A stretch of DNA of 64,000 nt, from positions 4,588,001 through 4,652,000 of the forward strand of contig NZ_CP062008.1 in the NCBI RefSeq assembly GCF_005670685.2, in the 5' to 3' direction. The notes beneath the pieces were generated by a model. The model did not search any database. It worked only from the letters and a program-made list of their open reading frames with translations, and was not told the DNA's origin. Position numbers and translations under genes: made by a program. The stretch comes from Mycolicibacterium mucogenicum DSM 44124 (lineage in GTDB: Bacteria > Actinomycetota > Actinomycetes > Mycobacteriales > Mycobacteriaceae). Below, piece after piece: positions 38,015 to 47,747 of this stretch (its first letter is position 1; every line of letters starts with the position of its first letter).

Positions 38015-39307
38015 TCAGCCGAGGTCGGCGTCCAATCCCGCCAGGTGCCCGACCGCCTGCGCCCGCACGACGGCGTCCGCGGATGGGTGGTTGCGCAGCA
38101 ATTGCCAGCCGTGCCGGTCGTCGCGGCCGTCGGGCAGCGCCAGCCACCGGCGCAACAGGCCGACATGTCCGGCCGCGGACGCCGACAGCACCGCGGTCCG
38201 CAGGCTCTCCCCCAGCTCGGTGCGCAACCGGGCGATCGCCGGCGACACCGACTGCGGCAGCAGCGCACCCGAGTAGTGGGACAGCGCGGCGTCGACATCA
38301 CCGCGGTGCAGTGCGGCGAAGACATCGGCGACGTCACTGTCGATCGGGGTGAGCAGCCGGTAGGGCCGCGACGCCACGTACTGGGCGCCGATGACCCGGC
38401 GCAGGCGGGACATCTCGACGCGGATGGTGACCGAGTCAAGATCGTTGTCGTCCAACAACATTGCGAGATGGTCGGCGCTCAGACCCTCGGGATGCCGGCT
38501 CAGCAGAACCAGGATGTCGGCGTGCCGGCCGCTCAGGGTGTGCTGGCGCGGTTGTCCGTCGTCGCCGGTGGCGACCCAGCGCGGACGGTCACCGCCCAGC
38601 ACCGTCAGGCGAGCCATGGTCACCGGACTCGGCGTGGGCTGCAGCAGCCGCTGCAGCGCCAGGTGGTTCTCGATGGCCATCACCGTCGCGCGCACCAGGC
38701 CCAGGGTCTGGGCCGAGGCAATCTGGCTGTCACCGGTGAGGTCGACGCAGCCGATGAGCTCGCCCGTCGTCGGGTCGTGCACCGGCACCGCCGTGCAGGT
38801 CCAGGGCTGCACCAGGCGGGCGAAGTGTTCCGAGCCGTGGATCTGCAGTTCCCGGTCCAGCGCCAGCGCGGTGCCCGGAGCGTTGGTGCCGGCGCTGCGC
38901 TCGCTCCAGTTGGCGCCGGCCACGAAGTTCATGGCCTCGCCCCGGCTCAGGGCCGTCTTGTCGCCCTCGACCCACAGCAGGGTGCCGTCGGCGGCGGCCA
39001 CCGCCACCATGACACCGCTGTCCTTGGCGTCCTCGACCAGCAGTTTCCGGATCACCGGCAAGGCGGCCGCGATGGGTTGTTCGGCGCGCAGCTGGTCCAG
39101 GGTCTTGGGCACGACGGGCGTGAACTGCGCACCGCCGAGGTCGGGGTCCACGCCCGTGGCCAGGCTGCGGCGCCAGCTGTCGGCGATGACGGGACGGACG
39201 GCGGCGGGGTCCAGGTGCTGGGCGTCGATCTCGCCGGTGACGAACCGCTGGTGTACTGCGCGCAGCGTGGAGCCGGCCGGCGACCCCTCGGTGCGGCTGG
39301 TTCCCAC
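38015..39307 (-). CDS. AcoR-like GAF-domain transcriptional regulator lacking the AAA+ domain
   Basis: About 430 residues. The N-terminus has SWRRSLATGVDPD, the AcoR-type signature, followed by a GAF sensor domain (about 80-220, ending GCVDLTGDSQIA). Where AcoR has a sigma-54 AAA+ domain, this protein instead has a winged-helix-like segment (RHADILVLLSRHPEGLSADH, then VEMSRLRRVIG) and a helical C-terminus. GTG at 39,307 gives a GAGGAG site ten bases away; GTG at 39,316 is too close to it. It heads the ethanolamine cluster and probably senses acetaldehyde or ethanolamine, working with sigma-70-type polymerase. Confidence 0.8.
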   Translation of the reverse strand: MGTSRTEGSPAGSTLRAVHQRFVTGEIDAQHLDPAAVRPVIADSWRRSLATGVDPDLGGAQFTPVVPKTLDQLRAEQPIAAALPVIRKLLVEDAKDSGVMVAVAAADGTLLWVEGDKTALSRGEAMNFVAGANWSERSAGTNAPGTALALDRELQIHGSEHFARLVQPWTCTAVPVHDPTTGELIGCVDLTGDSQIASAQTLGLVRATVMAIENHLALQRLLQPTPSPVTMARLTVLGGDRPRWVATGDDGQPRQHTLSGRHADILVLLSRHPEGLSADHLAMLLDDNDLDSVTIRVEMSRLRRVIGAQYVASRPYRLLTPIDSDVADVFAALHRGDVDAALSHYSGALLPQSVSPAIARLRTELGESLRTAVLSASAAGHVGLLRRWLALPDGRDDRHGWQLLRNHPSADAVVRAQAVGHLAGLDADLG

Positions 39308-39409
39308 GACACTCACACTCCTCGCAGGTCGGATACACACCTGCGTGGCCGCCAGGGTAGTCGACCTGGGTGTTCCAGGACACACGTTGGGTCCCGAGCG
39401 CGGCCATGA

Positions 39410-39456
39410 CTGTGTGGTCCCGCCCCCGGCTCTCCTCCGGGGGCAGGACCACACAG
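39410..39456 (-). terminator. Strong terminator hairpin after esxT
   Basis: CTGTGTGGTCC pairs with GGACCACACAG (11 bp); after one C/A mismatch GCCCCCGG pairs with CCGGGGGC (8 bp), with a 7-base loop. It lies 13 bases downstream of the esxT stop (39,469). It separates the ESX-4 operon from the ethanolamine cluster. Confidence 0.8.
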
Positions 39457-39468
39457 GGCTTGGGTGGG

Positions 39469-39765
39469 CTAGAAGACCCAGTCGCCCGCCGCGCGCCGAT
39501 CGGTCGCGGCGATGTCATCGGCGCCGTCACGGACGGCATTGCCGAGGCTGTGCAGGATGTCGTTGAGGGCGGCCGCCGACTGGTTCCAGCGGGCCTGCTC
39601 GGCCTGGAAGGCTTCGGCCGCCTCGCGGGTCCACGTCTGCTGAAGTGGTGCGACGAGGTGCCGGAGCTCTTCCAGCGACGTGTTCATCCGCGCCGATGTG
39701 GCATGGATTTGTTGGCGGACGGTGAATTCGATCTCGCCGAAGTGGTACGACAGTGCCGGTTGCAT
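39469..39765 (-). CDS. esxT: ESX-4 WXG100-family protein EsxT
   Basis: A 98-residue helical-hairpin protein from the ATG at 39,765. It closely follows the known EsxT pattern: LSYHFGEIEFTVRQQIH at the start, LVAPLQQTWTREAAEAF in the middle, LGNAVRDGADDIAATDRRAA at the end. The turn is QTWTREA, W-x-R rather than W-x-G. It would pair with EsxU, encoded 13 bases upstream, and be exported by the ESX-4 machine. Confidence 0.93.
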   Translation of the reverse strand: MQPALSYHFGEIEFTVRQQIHATSARMNTSLEELRHLVAPLQQTWTREAAEAFQAEQARWNQSAAALNDILHSLGNAVRDGADDIAATDRRAAGDWVF

Positions 39766-39778
39766 ATGCCTTGTCCCG

Positions 39779-40102
39779 TCAGATCGCGTGACCGGTGGCG
39801 CCGATGCGCTGGGCATGGGAATCGGCCGCCTGACTCAGCACCGCCGCGTTCGAGCGGATGGTTTCGGCGATGCGTTGCAGTGACGCGTGCAGCTTCATCG
39901 ATTCGCCGTTCCACCGGTTCACCACGTCCTGGAATCGGGTCGCCGCGGCACCGCCCCACACCGTCGGCGGGATGGCCGTCATCTGACCGATGAAGTTTCC
40001 GAGCATGGCCCGAATCTCCTCGTTGCGGACCTCGACCTTGCCGGCGATCCCCGTCATCAGATCGAAATCTGTAGTCAGAGCGCCACTTTCCGGAGCTGTC
40101 AT
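39779..40102 (-). CDS. esxU: ESX-4 WXG100-family protein EsxU
   Basis: A 107-residue WXG100 protein with the turn TVWGGAAATRF (W-x-G present). It is first of the esxU-esxT pair. AGAGGAAATC precedes the ATG at 40,102. A GGAAC-N17-CGTC promoter lies 31-56 bases upstream, so esxUT can be made independently of the eccC4 message. Confidence 0.93.
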   Translation of the reverse strand: MTAPESGALTTDFDLMTGIAGKVEVRNEEIRAMLGNFIGQMTAIPPTVWGGAAATRFQDVVNRWNGESMKLHASLQRIAETIRSNAAVLSQAADSHAQRIGATGHAI

Positions 40103-40132
40103 GATTTCCTCTCGATTGGGTTTGATAGTTCA

Positions 40133-40158
40133 GACGTTTCCCGCGGGTATTCGGTTCC
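40133..40158 (-). promoter_or_regulatory. SigM-type promoter of esxU-esxT
   Basis: On the minus strand GGAAC (40,158-40,154), 17-base spacer, CGTC (40,136-40,133), read as GGAACCGAA...CGTCTGA. The ends match the eccC4 promoter exactly. SigM control of esxT/esxU in mycobacteria is known; this site is inferred. Confidence 0.7.
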
Positions 40159-40176
40159 CTTGCGGTGCAAGTTTTT

Positions 40177-41319
40177 TCAATCGGTCCGGCGGGCCGAGCG
40201 GATCGCGGTGTCACAGGCCGGTTGGACGGCCGCGCCCTGGCACCCCACGGCGATCCGGACCGGTCCGTCGAGCAGCACCGACCACTCGACCGTCCGCCCG
40301 CCGCGCACCTCGCGGTACCGCACGGCCGCGCGTCCGGCACTGACGCCGGCCTCCTCGAAATCCACGATGACGCCGTCGGGCAGCTTCGTCGAAGCCTCCC
40401 GCAGCGACCTTGCCGCCACGTCGAGCGTCTGCTCCCGCGGCACGACCGATTGCGTGAGGTGGATGACCTGCCCGTGGTCATTGGGCGAAATGATCTGCAG
40501 CCGAGCCGATCCCGCGCCCTCAAGCGCCCGATCAACCGTCCAGCGCACCGGGATCTGCACCGCCACCCGGCCTTCCACGAGCCACGTGAACTCCGGGTCT
40601 GTGACAGCGGCGACGGGCGGCGCTGGGGCGTCTGTGTTGGACAGGCCCAGTGCCCCAGCGCCGATGACCGCGACGGCCGCGGCGAAGGCAGTCGCGATGC
40701 GCGCCCGCGGGTAACGGGTCGCTGCGGCGCTGCGGGTGCTGTCCTCGTCGGCCTGGTCGAGCAGATCGTCGCAACTCAGAATCTGTGCCGGAACGCCCTG
40801 ATCCTGCAGCAGCGCTTGCATTTCGGCGGCCAAGGGCGCGGCGCCGGGAACGCCGATGGGCGCGTCGATCACGACGTGGCCGTGCCACGTGGTTCGCGCG
40901 ATGACGGCCTCGGCGGTGGCGCTGTCGGTGCGTCGTACGACGGACGCGGCAGCCCCTCGACGGGAGATCGTCACGATGTCCTCCCCCAGTTCGACGACCG
41001 TGCAATCGGGTTCGCCGCCGGCCGCTCGGAGAGCATCGGTTCTGCGCTCTATGACGACGTGAGAAACGCTGGTGGGGACTGCCGTCCGAACTCGCTCGAT
41101 CCTCGACGGCGTCCACCACGTCGGGCAGACCACCGTGATGGCCGACGCGGTGCCAGCCGCCGCCGCCATGACGTCGCGCCAGATGTGTTGGGCGGGAAGG
41201 ACCGCCGCACGCAGCAGGCCCAGCGGTTCGTCGACGCACTCCAAAGCGGACGAGACCAGGTCGGCGTCGACGTCTCCCGGCCCGCGGATCGTGTTCGGTC
41301 CGACCACCACAACCGTCAT
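40177..41319 (-). CDS. Type VII secretion-associated protein (Rv3446c-like)
   Basis: A 380-residue protein that begins MTVVVVGPNTIRG, has one membrane helix around residues 206-224 (ARIATAFAAAVAVIGAGALG) and an extracytoplasmic C-terminal domain (WLVEGRVAVQIPVRWTVDR). This is the layout of the type VII secretion-associated family next to eccC4. Its start overlaps the eccC4 stop by four bases. Its role in ESX-4 is not established. Confidence 0.85.
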   Translation of the reverse strand: MTVVVVGPNTIRGPGDVDADLVSSALECVDEPLGLLRAAVLPAQHIWRDVMAAAAGTASAITVVCPTWWTPSRIERVRTAVPTSVSHVVIERRTDALRAAGGEPDCTVVELGEDIVTISRRGAAASVVRRTDSATAEAVIARTTWHGHVVIDAPIGVPGAAPLAAEMQALLQDQGVPAQILSCDDLLDQADEDSTRSAAATRYPRARIATAFAAAVAVIGAGALGLSNTDAPAPPVAAVTDPEFTWLVEGRVAVQIPVRWTVDRALEGAGSARLQIISPNDHGQVIHLTQSVVPREQTLDVAARSLREASTKLPDGVIVDFEEAGVSAGRAAVRYREVRGGRTVEWSVLLDGPVRIAVGCQGAAVQPACDTAIRSARRTD

Positions 41320-44300
41320 GGCGGCTCGGTCCAGCCGATCTGGATCAGCTGGTCAGGTTGACCGCGCCGCACCACGACGGCCCGGCCGGGCGGCAGCGTC
41401 ATCGGCCGTGCCGCGCCCAGCAGCGGCCCTTCTTCCGGGCTGGTGCTCATGACGATGCCCGTCGCGCCCAGGTCCCGCATGCGCGACAGCAGCGGGTCGA
41501 ACATCGCGCGTGCGGCACCACCGGAGCGGCGGGCGACCACGACGTGGAGCCCGATGTCCGCGGCGTGCGGCAACAGGTCGAGCAAGGGGCCCAACGGATT
41601 TCCCGCGGCTCCCATGACCAGGTCGTAATCGTCGACCACGACGTGGATTTCGGGGCCGGACCACCAGGACCGGTCCCGCAACTGCTGCTGAGTGATGCCA
41701 GGGCCCGGCAGCCGCGCGGCCAGCATGGAGAGCGCCGCGTCGAGCTCTGCGGCGGTCGTCACGGCCGACATCGCATAGCCGCACAGGTGCGGCGATTCCA
41801 CCACCCCCAACAACGATCGCCGGAAATCGACGATCAGCAGCTGGGCCCACGCGGGATCGGTCTGGTCGACGATCGCGCGACACAGCGTCCGCAACGCCGA
41901 GGTCTTGCCGCACGCCGTGTCGCCCATCAGGATCAGGTACGGATCGGCGCTCATGTCCAGGGCGAACGGTTGCAGGTCTTCTTCGGATACGCCGATGACG
42001 TACCGCGGCGGGCGTTCGGCGGTGGCCGCGAGCGCGGCGTATTCCACGCGTTGCGGAAGCAATTCGATCTGGGGCGCCGGGGACTGATGGCCGGCGATCC
42101 GGTCGAGCTCGGGCCGCGCGACCACGAACTCCTTGCCGTCTCTGGTGAGGCCCCGGCCGGGCGGGCAGGTGGTGAGCAGATGGGCACGGCGGCGGTCCAT
42201 TTCGGACTCGCTCGGGTCACCGAGCCGCAATTCGATCCGGGTGCCGATGTGGTCTTTCAGCATCGGCCGCAGTTCTGCCCACCGATTCGCGGTCAGCACG
42301 ACGTGGATCCCGACCGACAGGCCCTGCGCGGCCATGGCGGTGATGGGCTCCTCCAGCGCATCGAATTCCCGACGCAGCGTGGCCCAACCGTCGACGGCCA
42401 GGACCACCTCACCGTAACTGTCCGGGAAGGGCGCTTCGGGGCCGTGCTGCTGCCGGAAGTCCTGGCGCCGGCGGCACAGCGAAGCGAGCTGGGAAACGAT
42501 GCGCCGCAGCAACTCCGGCTCGTTCCGACCGGCGACGGTGCCGACGTGAACGTGCCGCCGCAACGCCGTCAGCGCACCGTCGCCCAGATCGAGGCCGTAG
42601 ACGCTGAGGCCGTCGGCAGGCGCGGTCACAGCGAGGCCCAGTAGCAACGTCTGCAGCGCAACGGATTTCCCCGAGCGCGGGCCGCCCACGATGGCCACGT
42701 GCCCACCGGACCCGCTGAGGTCGGCAACGAGCGGCTCGCGGCGCTGCTGAAACGGGTTGTCCACCAATCCGATCGGGACCCGCAGCGGACCGCCTTCGCT
42801 GCCGGCCTCCAGCAGCTCGGACAACGCGGGCGAATTCGTGAGGGGCGGCAGCCAGACCGGATGAGCGCGCGCACCGCGACCGGTCAGCCGGCGCAAGGTC
42901 GTGTCCATCAGCGTCGGCCCGGCCGGCGGGTCAGGCGTGACCACCGGGGCCTCGACGGTGAACAGGCGCGGAACCGGGCGTTCGTCCTGGCTCTGTAGGA
43001 CCGGCCCCGAGACGAATGCGGCGTGAAATCGCACCAGCTTTCCGTCTGCGGTACGCAGCAACCCCCCGCCCGGCGTTCCGGGAAGCTCGTGTGCGTCGGT
43101 GACCCCGATGACGGCCCGCGACTCCGCCGCCGAGAACGTCTTGAGGCAGACCCGGTATGAGAGGTGGGTGTCCAGTCCGCGCAGGCGGCCCTCGTCGAGA
43201 CGCTGGCTGGCCAGCAGGAGATGAACGCCCAGTGATCGACCGAGGCGGCCGATGGCGACGAACAGCTCCGCGAAATCCGGATGCTGGCTGAGCAATTCGG
43301 AGAACTCGTCGACCACGATGAACAGGGCAGGCAGCGGTGGCAGGTCGGCGCCCGCTGCGCGTGCCCGCCGGTGGTCGCCGATTCCGGACAGGTTCCCGGC
43401 CGTCCGCAACAGTCCTTGGCGCCGTGTCAGCTCGCCGGCGAGGGCGTCGTGCATCCGGGCGACCAGATGTGCTTCCTGCGCCAAGTTGGTGATGACGGCG
43501 GCGACGTGGTTGGCCTGTTCGAAGCCGAGAAATGTTGCACCGCCTTTGAAGTCGACGAGGATTAGATTCAGCTCGTCCGGCGAGTGGGTGCTGATCAGAC
43601 CCAGGGTCAGGGTGCGCAGGAACTCGGATTTGCCGGAACCTGTTGCGCCGATGCACAAGCCGTGCGGACCCATGCCGTGCTCGGCGGGTTCCTTGAGGTC
43701 GAGCTCGACCGTCGCCCCGGTGTCGTCGGTGCCGATCGGCACCCGCAGCCGATGCCGGGCCGGACGAATCGGCCACCCGTCCCCCGCAGCGTCCGCGCCG
43801 ACGAACGTCGTCCGATCATGGTGTCGGTGTGCGTTGTCCGCACCGCCGGCCAGGCGGTAGCGCGCCACACGCCGTGCGCAGGTCTCTGCTTGTGCGGCCG
43901 TGAGCACGTCGGCGGTCGAGCAGGGCGGCAGCGTCGACGCCGTACCCGGCGCGCCGAGCACCAGCAGTGTCACCGCGTCGGTGTCCACGAAGACGGCGGC
44001 CGCCGGACTGTCGACCAGCACCACCAGATGACACCCGGCGATGCCAGTGACGGCACCGAGGTCCGTAATCCGCAGCGGCTGGCCGCCGAGCACGCCCGAG
44101 CGATAGTGGTGCGGTAGCCATTTCAGCCAGTCCCACTCGGCTGATCCGGCGACCGCGGCGATCTTCAGCTGGTCGGGTCCATGCCACATGGCCAGCTGGC
44201 ACACCATCGCGCGCGCCTGTCCCCGTGGATCATCGCCGCCGACGTCGATCCGCCGCAGCCGATTGACGACGACCGTCACCGGGACATCGGGCACGGTCGC

Positions 44301-44888
44301 GGCGGTTCGTAGCAGCCGATCGAGTGCCGAGGCGGTCAGCGGATCCGTCGTCCCGTCGCCGGTGGCGGGTACCGGAACGAGTCCGGTGTTGAGTGGGCGT
44401 TCCCCGATCCCGACGCGGATTTCGGTGAAATCGTCGTCGTTCCAACGGCGTTGCCACATCGGTTCGGAGCCGGCGAGCGTCCACAGCGTGTCAGGCGGCG
44501 GGTGGTTCTGATGTAGTACCCGATGCTGCTCTGCTGCGGTTCGCTCCGCGCACTCACCGATCGCGTCGAGATACACCAGGTACTCACGCCGATCTGCGTC
44601 GATCTCACCTGCCCGGCGCGCACCGCGCGACCCGAGGACAGTGCTGCCGACCAGCGACAGCACCATCATCGCCGGAAACAGTAGGAACATCGGATTCCGG
44701 CCGGTGGCCGAACCCGAACGGAAGTAGAACACCATCATGCCGGCCATCGCCAACAGCATGAGCACGGGTGCGACGCGGGTGACGACATTGCCCGACGACA
44801 ATCGCGGCACCTGTGGTGGTGTCCGGACCTCGATGTCTTCCGCATCCAATGGGACTACGGGAGATCGTGCGACTCTGGTGAATTCCAT
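41316..44888 (-). CDS. eccC4: ESX-4 secretion ATPase EccC4
   Basis: A 1190-residue FtsK/SpoIIIE-type translocase. Two N-terminal membrane helices (about 37-58 and 66-86) precede three ATPase domains with P-loops GATGSGKS (414-421), GGPRSGKS (735-742) and GDTACGKT (989-996); Walker B of the first domain is IVVDEFSE (about 524-531). It is the motor that recognises Esx substrates. Its single-chain form is typical of ESX-4, unlike the split EccCa/Cb of ESX-1. A SigM-type promoter lies at 44,900-44,925, only 12 bases from the ATG, implying a leaderless message. It is divergent from eccD4. Confidence 0.96.
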   Translation of the reverse strand: MEFTRVARSPVVPLDAEDIEVRTPPQVPRLSSGNVVTRVAPVLMLLAMAGMMVFYFRSGSATGRNPMFLLFPAMMVLSLVGSTVLGSRGARRAGEIDADRREYLVYLDAIGECAERTAAEQHRVLHQNHPPPDTLWTLAGSEPMWQRRWNDDDFTEIRVGIGERPLNTGLVPVPATGDGTTDPLTASALDRLLRTAATVPDVPVTVVVNRLRRIDVGGDDPRGQARAMVCQLAMWHGPDQLKIAAVAGSAEWDWLKWLPHHYRSGVLGGQPLRITDLGAVTGIAGCHLVVLVDSPAAAVFVDTDAVTLLVLGAPGTASTLPPCSTADVLTAAQAETCARRVARYRLAGGADNAHRHHDRTTFVGADAAGDGWPIRPARHRLRVPIGTDDTGATVELDLKEPAEHGMGPHGLCIGATGSGKSEFLRTLTLGLISTHSPDELNLILVDFKGGATFLGFEQANHVAAVITNLAQEAHLVARMHDALAGELTRRQGLLRTAGNLSGIGDHRRARAAGADLPPLPALFIVVDEFSELLSQHPDFAELFVAIGRLGRSLGVHLLLASQRLDEGRLRGLDTHLSYRVCLKTFSAAESRAVIGVTDAHELPGTPGGGLLRTADGKLVRFHAAFVSGPVLQSQDERPVPRLFTVEAPVVTPDPPAGPTLMDTTLRRLTGRGARAHPVWLPPLTNSPALSELLEAGSEGGPLRVPIGLVDNPFQQRREPLVADLSGSGGHVAIVGGPRSGKSVALQTLLLGLAVTAPADGLSVYGLDLGDGALTALRRHVHVGTVAGRNEPELLRRIVSQLASLCRRRQDFRQQHGPEAPFPDSYGEVVLAVDGWATLRREFDALEEPITAMAAQGLSVGIHVVLTANRWAELRPMLKDHIGTRIELRLGDPSESEMDRRRAHLLTTCPPGRGLTRDGKEFVVARPELDRIAGHQSPAPQIELLPQRVEYAALAATAERPPRYVIGVSEEDLQPFALDMSADPYLILMGDTACGKTSALRTLCRAIVDQTDPAWAQLLIVDFRRSLLGVVESPHLCGYAMSAVTTAAELDAALSMLAARLPGPGITQQQLRDRSWWSGPEIHVVVDDYDLVMGAAGNPLGPLLDLLPHAADIGLHVVVARRSGGAARAMFDPLLSRMRDLGATGIVMSTSPEEGPLLGAARPMTLPPGRAVVVRRGQPDQLIQIGWTEPP

Positions 44889-44899
44889 CGAACTATCAG

Positions 44900-44925
44900 A
44901 CGTACCCCGACACCGTTCGGTTCCA
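44900..44925 (-). promoter_or_regulatory. SigM-type promoter of eccC4
   Basis: On the minus strand GGAAC (44,925-44,921), 17-base spacer, CGTC (44,903-44,900), read as GGAACCGAACGG...CGTCTGAT. The start codon at 44,888 begins 11 bases past the CGTC element. The divergent eccD4 gene shows no equivalent element in the same 108-base gap. Confidence 0.7.
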
Positions 44926-44996
44926 TCGATTTTCGTGTCGGATAGGGACCCGATTCACGGTTACGGTGAGATCGGCATGTCGATCCGGGGGGCGCG

Positions 44997-46265
44997 ATGT
45001 CTGAAGCAGTGTGTCGGCTATCCGTACGGACCGACAGTGAACGCACCAGCGACACCACCGATCTGGTGCTGCCAGCGGGCGCCGCGGTGGACGCGTTGCT
45101 CCCTGACATCGTGGCGCTGGCACATCCGCGCGCGCCGGAAGGCGTGAGTTGGCACCTGAGCCGGGCCGCCGGGGATCCCATCGACGGGTCACTGTCGTTG
45201 CGGCAAAACGGAGTACACGACGGTGACATCCTGGAGCTGGGGCAAAGCACGGTGCCGGAGTTCGGCACGCTCCGGAGACACACGGCGACCATGGCCGCCG
45301 CCCAGGCGCCTCGCGATGCCACCGGCCATCTGGTCGGGCCCGTGCTCTGTCTGTGGGCGGTGACCGTCGCGTCCGTGCTGTTGCTCTGGTCTGCTGCGCG
45401 CGGCGACCACTTCACGGCAGCCACTGTCGGTTGCGGTGGTGCGCTGGCCGCAGTGGCGATGTCGTGGCGGTCCGGCCGGGCGGCGTGGCCGGCCGCCGCC
45501 GTCGTGCTCGCTTTCGCGGCGGGTTTCTCGGCCGTACCGGGTGGCCCAGCGGCGCCCAACGTCCTGCTCGGCTCAGCGATGGCGTTCGCGGTGGCCCTCG
45601 TTCTCCTGCGGGTCGGCGTGCTTCGCGTACCTATTGCAGCCGTGGCATTTACGGCGCCGACGATGGCGGCGACCGCTGCGGCGAGCACGTGGTCGGTGCC
45701 GCTGGCCAGTACCGGGGTGGCCACCACCGTGGCGGCATTTGTGGTGCTGTCGGCCGCGCCGCGGTGCGCCGTCACCGTCGCCGGACTCACGCCGCGCTCG
45801 GCGACGGTCACCGACGGCGATCCGCAACGGATCGAGCTGGCGCAGCGGGTGCTCACGGCGATGGTCGTGGGTGCGGCCGCTGCCGCGTCGGCCGGCGCCG
45901 TCGTGGTTGCAGTGGGCGCCTTCCATGAGTCCCGGACCTCGACGGTGGTGTTCATCTGGGTGGCGACGGCCGCGATTGCGCTGCGGGCACCGTCCTATCG
46001 GCATCCGGCACGGCGGTGGGCGGTCATGGTGGCGGGAATGGTCTGTACCACTGCGGCTTTGGTCGTCACCGCGATGGCATTCCCCGGCTGGGCCGCCTGG
46101 CTCGGCGGCGGCGTCATCGCGGTGGTGCTGGGCGCTCAGCGGATCGGACGGGTGAGTGCCACGGTGGGCCGAAGCTTTGTACATCTCGAATACGTGGCAC
46201 TGGTCGCCGTGCCGGCATGCGCACTCTGGGCCGCAGATGTTTTCCGCCTGGCGCGTGGCCTGTGA
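44997..46265 (+). CDS. eccD4: ESX-4 membrane channel protein EccD4
   Basis: A 422-residue protein: an N-terminal ubiquitin-like domain (about 1-90) followed by about eleven hydrophobic helices from residue 115 to the end. The ATG at 44,997 follows a GGGG-rich ribosome site. Its TGA overlaps the GTG of mycP4. EccD forms the bulk of the inner-membrane pore of type VII systems. Confidence 0.94.
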   Translation: MSEAVCRLSVRTDSERTSDTTDLVLPAGAAVDALLPDIVALAHPRAPEGVSWHLSRAAGDPIDGSLSLRQNGVHDGDILELGQSTVPEFGTLRRHTATMAAAQAPRDATGHLVGPVLCLWAVTVASVLLLWSAARGDHFTAATVGCGGALAAVAMSWRSGRAAWPAAAVVLAFAAGFSAVPGGPAAPNVLLGSAMAFAVALVLLRVGVLRVPIAAVAFTAPTMAATAAASTWSVPLASTGVATTVAAFVVLSAAPRCAVTVAGLTPRSATVTDGDPQRIELAQRVLTAMVVGAAAAASAGAVVVAVGAFHESRTSTVVFIWVATAAIALRAPSYRHPARRWAVMVAGMVCTTAALVVTAMAFPGWAAWLGGGVIAVVLGAQRIGRVSATVGRSFVHLEYVALVAVPACALWAADVFRLARGL

Positions 46266-47575
46266 GCGCCCTGCGACGGGTCGTCGCTGTCGCCTTGACG
46301 ATCACCATCGCGTCGGCCGCTCCGTGCGCACATGCCATCGCGCCCAAACCGGTTGATCACAGCCAACTTCCCGGACCCGCGGCCCCGGCGCCGCCCGGTA
46401 GGACCGAACAATCGGACCGGTGTGCGACGGCGAAACCGGCTGATGCCCGTCCCGCAGACCAACCCGACATGCTCAATCTTGCTGCGGTGTGGCCGCTTTC
46501 CCGCGGCAGCGGACAGCTGGTGGCAGTGATCGACACCGGCGTGGCCCGGCACCGACTACTCCCGCACCTGGTCGCCGGCGGTGACTACGTCTCGTCTGGG
46601 GACGGTACGCAGGACTGCGACGGCCACGGTACGGCGATCGCCGGACTGATCGGCGCCGTTGCCCCGGACAACGGGACCTTCAGCGGTGCGGCACCCGACG
46701 CCACGATCCTGGCGATTCGACAGTCCAGCAACAAGTTCCGGCTGACCGACGATCATGAGATATCAGGGGTGGGTGATGTCGAGACGCTCGCCCGTGCGGT
46801 GCGCTCGGCCGCCGACGCGGGCGCCACTGTCATCAACATCTCGTCGGTCGCCTGCATGCCCGCCGCGGACCCGCTCGATGACCGGTCGTTGGGCGCCGCC
46901 CTGGCCTATGCGGTCGATGTCCGCAATGTTGTTGTGGTCGCGGCGGCGGGCAACGCGAGCGGTGACTGCGCGGGGCAGAACCCGCTGTCGGATCCCAAAC
47001 GGCCGGGCACGCCGGACTGGGACACGGTGCACACCGTCGTCAGCCCGGGCTGGTACGACGACTACGTGCTCACCGTCGGATCGGTCAGCCCGAACGGGAC
47101 GCCGTCGCCATTCAGCCTGGCCGGACCCTGGGTCGACGTCGCCGCGCCCGGCGAGTCGGTGGTGTCACTGAGCGCGCAGGGCGACGGACTGGTCGACAGC
47201 CGGCCCGACGGGCGCCCGCTGTCGGGCAGCAGCTACGCCGCACCCGTCGTCAGTGGTGTTGTCGCACTGGTGCGTTCGCGGCTGCCGCAGTTGTCCGCCC
47301 GCCAGGTGATGGCCCGCATCGAAGACACCGCACGCCATCCGGCCGATGGTTGGAATCCCCAGGTGGGACGCGGCGTCGTCGACCCACTGGCTGCGGTGAG
47401 CAGCGGTGTCCCGACACCCGCCCCCGCGCGGGTGTCGACCGCGCAGACAACGCACGCGCCCGGTCCCGACCACCGACCGTCGCGGCGCATCGCCTTCCTC
47501 GGCACCGCCATCTGCATCGCGGTGGCAGCTATCGCCGTGACCGGGCGCCGACGGTCACGCGGGAACTCACCCTGA
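46262..47575 (+). CDS. mycP4: ESX-4 mycosin, subtilisin-like serine protease MycP4
   Basis: A 437-residue membrane-anchored protease. A signal peptide (about 1-26) is followed by the catalytic triad Asp91 (VAVIDTG), His122 (DGHGTAIAG) and Ser324 (SGSSYAAP), then a C-terminal membrane helix (about 415-432) with a short basic tail. The GTG at 46,262 is coupled to eccD4. In M. tuberculosis eccB4 is adjacent; here about 6 kb of other genes lies between. Confidence 0.95.
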   Translation: MSALRRVVAVALTITIASAAPCAHAIAPKPVDHSQLPGPAAPAPPGRTEQSDRCATAKPADARPADQPDMLNLAAVWPLSRGSGQLVAVIDTGVARHRLLPHLVAGGDYVSSGDGTQDCDGHGTAIAGLIGAVAPDNGTFSGAAPDATILAIRQSSNKFRLTDDHEISGVGDVETLARAVRSAADAGATVINISSVACMPAADPLDDRSLGAALAYAVDVRNVVVVAAAGNASGDCAGQNPLSDPKRPGTPDWDTVHTVVSPGWYDDYVLTVGSVSPNGTPSPFSLAGPWVDVAAPGESVVSLSAQGDGLVDSRPDGRPLSGSSYAAPVVSGVVALVRSRLPQLSARQVMARIEDTARHPADGWNPQVGRGVVDPLAAVSSGVPTPAPARVSTAQTTHAPGPDHRPSRRIAFLGTAICIAVAAIAVTGRRRSRGNSP

Positions 47576-47747
47576 CCAACAGGGTCCTCATCCTGGTCAC
47601 CACCGAGTATCTTGAGTTTCTCCAGCACCACGGCATCACAGCCGATCAGGCCGCTACCGGAAGTCAGGTATCGATCGCCCGGCACAACACCGTCGAGACA
47701 CCCCTGTTCGCAAAGAGCATCGAATGTAGGACGCTCGCCACGACCCG

